Positions 38,377 through 39,546 of a stretch of DNA of 39,546 bases are shown piece by piece. The stretch is from positions 1 to 39,546 of the IMG/VR virus record IMGVR_UViG_3300033153_008196; one strand, given 5' to 3'. The notes beneath the pieces were generated by a model that was not told where the DNA came from, made no database searches, and was given only the letters and a program-made list of their open reading frames with translations. The stretch is from a virus. A program made the translations under genes and the position numbers. How positions within the stretch are numbered: position 1 is the first letter of the stretch; every line of letters begins with the position of its first letter.

Positions 38377-38810
38377 GAATAATAGGATTAACCAATATAT
38401 ACGAAGGCAAAGTTTATGTAATTGATGAAAAAAAGTTAATCGTTAAGTTAGATTGCCTATGTCCTGATTTTCAATTCAGACGAATCAAAAAAGTAGGAGA
38501 ACTTAACGATATTAAGTATTTTGCTTTGCCTTGTAAACACCTCAAACCAATAGTCGAGGCACTCGAAAAACAAGGATATAAGTTAAAAGTTCCCGAAGAA
38601 ATGGTAGGGTTAGACAAACTAACTCCCAAACTAAAACAAGAATTATTAGAACGAGCAAACTATAAATGCGAGGCAGATAATTGTAAAGAAGTAGAAAATT
38701 TGGAAATCCACAGAAAAACTCGAAAGTCAAATGGCGGTAAATATAATAAAAAAAATTGTTCGGTTTTATGCAACGAATGTCATAAGACTCGACATAGGAA
38801 CGAGTTTTAA
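38373..38810 (+). CDS. SWIM zinc-finger protein fused to HNH nuclease
   Basis: The 145-aa protein has CLCPDFQF...LPCKHL (about residues 29-57), the CxC...CxH pattern of a SWIM finger, and then an HNH domain (YKCEADNCKEVENLEIHRKT ... CNECHKTRH, about 102-142). The fusion is unusual: SWIM fingers bind DNA or protein, so it may direct the nuclease. It starts in a 4-nt overlap with the membrane protein. Confidence 0.75.
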   Translation: MRIIGLTNIYEGKVYVIDEKKLIVKLDCLCPDFQFRRIKKVGELNDIKYFALPCKHLKPIVEALEKQGYKLKVPEEMVGLDKLTPKLKQELLERANYKCEADNCKEVENLEIHRKTRKSNGGKYNKKNCSVLCNECHKTRHRNEF

Positions 38811-38887
38811 TGTCTAAATCTTCATAAGGACAAAAAAGTTTTATTGGAGTATCTGGATAAAATAACAAAATTATAATATTAGAAACA

Positions 38888-38895
38888 TTTAAATA
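38888..38895 (+). promoter_or_regulatory. TATA box of the right-end variable-domain gene
   Basis: AGAAACATTTAAATA (TATA part 38888-38895) is 22-29 nt before ATG 38917. The same 15 bases occur in reverse orientation before the minus-strand HNH gene (about 33222-33236). Confidence 0.65.
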
Positions 38896-38916
38896 GTAAT
38901 TATAATTATAATAATT

Positions 38917-39387
38917 ATGAAAGCACAAGATATTCAAAAACAAATAAAAAAACTGGAAAGCAAAAAAGAAGAAATTGACAAAAAAATCAATTCTTTTAAA
39001 ATTAAATTAGAAAACGAATCTGATAAACCTGAATGGATTAAAATTCCAAAAACTAACTATGAGGTTACAAAAAATGTATTATATAAAGGAAAATCTTATG
39101 ATGAAATTATAAAATTAAAAAAGCCAGAAGAAGAATTACTAACTCTAAAAATTATAGGAATAATTTGTGAACATCCAGATTTAATAAAACAATTAAAGAT
39201 GGACGGAAGTTCATCAAAAGACGATTTTTTTATTAAGCAACCATTTGATTTAAACCGAAAGAACGACTACGTTGCTGGGTTCTACGCGTATTCGGATTAT
39301 GCTTACTTGTATTGTTGCTGGGGTTCGTCGGTCTCTGATTCCGTCCTCGGGGTAAGGTTCGTTCGGAAGTTGAAAGATAAGAAATGA
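38917..39387 (+). CDS. Variable-domain protein, probable DGR target (copy C)
   Basis: This 156-aa protein starts with a coiled coil (IQKQIKKLESKKEEIDKKIN), then DKPEWIKIP shared with the paralogue at 142-639, a middle region, and the variable C-terminal domain (FYAYSDYAYLYCCWGSSVSD ... LGVRFVRK). It has a clear leaderless promoter, so it is expressed alone. Its last 142 bases recur inverted at the left end of the window. No reverse transcriptase lies nearby. Confidence 0.75.
   Translation: MKAQDIQKQIKKLESKKEEIDKKINSFKIKLENESDKPEWIKIPKTNYEVTKNVLYKGKSYDEIIKLKKPEEELLTLKIIGIICEHPDLIKQLKMDGSSSKDDFFIKQPFDLNRKNDYVAGFYAYSDYAYLYCCWGSSVSDSVLGVRFVRKLKDKK
39280..39366 (+). repeat. Variable region (VR) copy C
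   Basis: Gapless match to 526-612 and to the complement of 1-87. Against the inverted copy the six internal differences are TAT/CAT, TCG/GCG, TAC/TGC, TGC/TAC, GAT/TAT and GTC/TTC, all at codon position 1 or 2. Flanking bases are identical. Confidence 0.75.
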
Positions 39388-39391
39388 TAAA

Positions 39392-39523
39392 ATGGCATTA
39401 ACACAAATAGATTTTAACGAAAAAGAAGAAGCGATTATTGAAAAAGTTTCTAAAAAATATAAAATCAATAAACCAAAATCCGTAAAGAAAATAATTTCAG
39501 AATATAAGGAGAGTAAAGAATGA
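39392..39523 (+). CDS. Small ribbon-helix-helix-like protein (43 aa)
   Basis: MALTQIDFNEKEEAIIEKVS and NKPKSVKKIISEYKE follow the strand-helix-helix pattern of small DNA-binding regulators. It begins five bases after the variable-domain gene and may control it. Confidence 0.55.
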   Translation: MALTQIDFNEKEEAIIEKVSKKYKINKPKSVKKIISEYKESKE

Positions 39524-39546
39524 AAACAAAAAGAATCACCGAAACA
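39520..39546 (+). CDS. Partial gene running off the right end
   Basis: ATG 39520 overlaps the previous stop (ATGA) and gives MKTKRITET before the window ends. Too short to identify. Confidence 0.4.

Noticed and set aside
1-39546. Reverse transcriptase, integrase, DNA polymerase or CRISPR array
   Set aside because: I looked for YxDD, tyrosine-recombinase and polymerase motifs and for regular spaced repeats, and saw none.
1-39546. Circular or terminally redundant complete genome
   Set aside because: No direct terminal repeat joins the two ends; the only end similarity is inverted, so completeness cannot be claimed.

Overview
The window looks like most or all of the genome of a tailed double-stranded DNA virus (siphovirus type, class Caudoviricetes) that infects an archaeon, probably a small-genome DPANN lineage such as Pacearchaeota or Woesearchaeota. 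The archaeal assignment rests on TATA boxes of the TTTAAATA type placed 20-30 nt before start codons (many transcripts look leaderless), T-rich terminators, an archaeal-type nuclease, zinc-ribbon microproteins, and exported proteins rich in N-x-S/T sequons. The host group is inference. No lysis gene, integrase, DNA polymerase or reverse transcriptase was recognised.

Layout. 1-3732: a degenerate copy of a hypervariable C-terminal domain on the minus strand, a gene with that domain on the plus strand, a palindrome-rich repeat island, and an SF2 helicase interrupted by an intein whose two halves lie on separate overlapping reading frames. 3729-7006: small early genes (truncated C5 methyltransferase, PD-(D/E)XK nuclease, HNH-like protein, DUF2829/Tad2-like protein, winged-helix regulators). 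7007-7626: terminator, structured leader, HExxH protein. 7667-32167: morphogenesis block in classical order: TerS, TerL, portal-MuF, protease/scaffold, major capsid, decoration and surface proteins, connectors, tail terminator, tail tube, G/GT chaperones, tape measure, hub and distal tail proteins. Several exported or membrane-anchored proteins are interspersed. 32169-32656: small membrane proteins, then strong hairpins. 32803-33201: a minus-strand HNH gene with a divergent promoter region. 33308-39546: many small early-type genes, a Rad52/Erf-like annealing protein, more HNH genes, a tRNA-like element, and a second variable-domain gene at the right end.

How it works together. The virus packages by a TerS/TerL headful-type motor, builds an HK97-fold head and a tail whose short tape measure (346 aa) predicts a short flexible tail, and encodes only accessory replication functions (helicase, annealase, nuclease), so it must borrow the host polymerase. 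It is heavily colonised by HNH homing endonucleases (about nine), one inside an intein and one antisense inside the portal-MuF reading frame.

The most interesting features are: (1) three copies of a variable domain whose differences fall at first and second codon positions of A/N-type codons, the signature of a diversity-generating retroelement (DGR), with no reverse transcriptase or template seen here; (2) the split intein in helicase motif III; (3) the antisense HNH gene that leaves the portal-MuF frame open; (4) interrupted portal (+1 shift) and capsid (in-frame TGA) genes.
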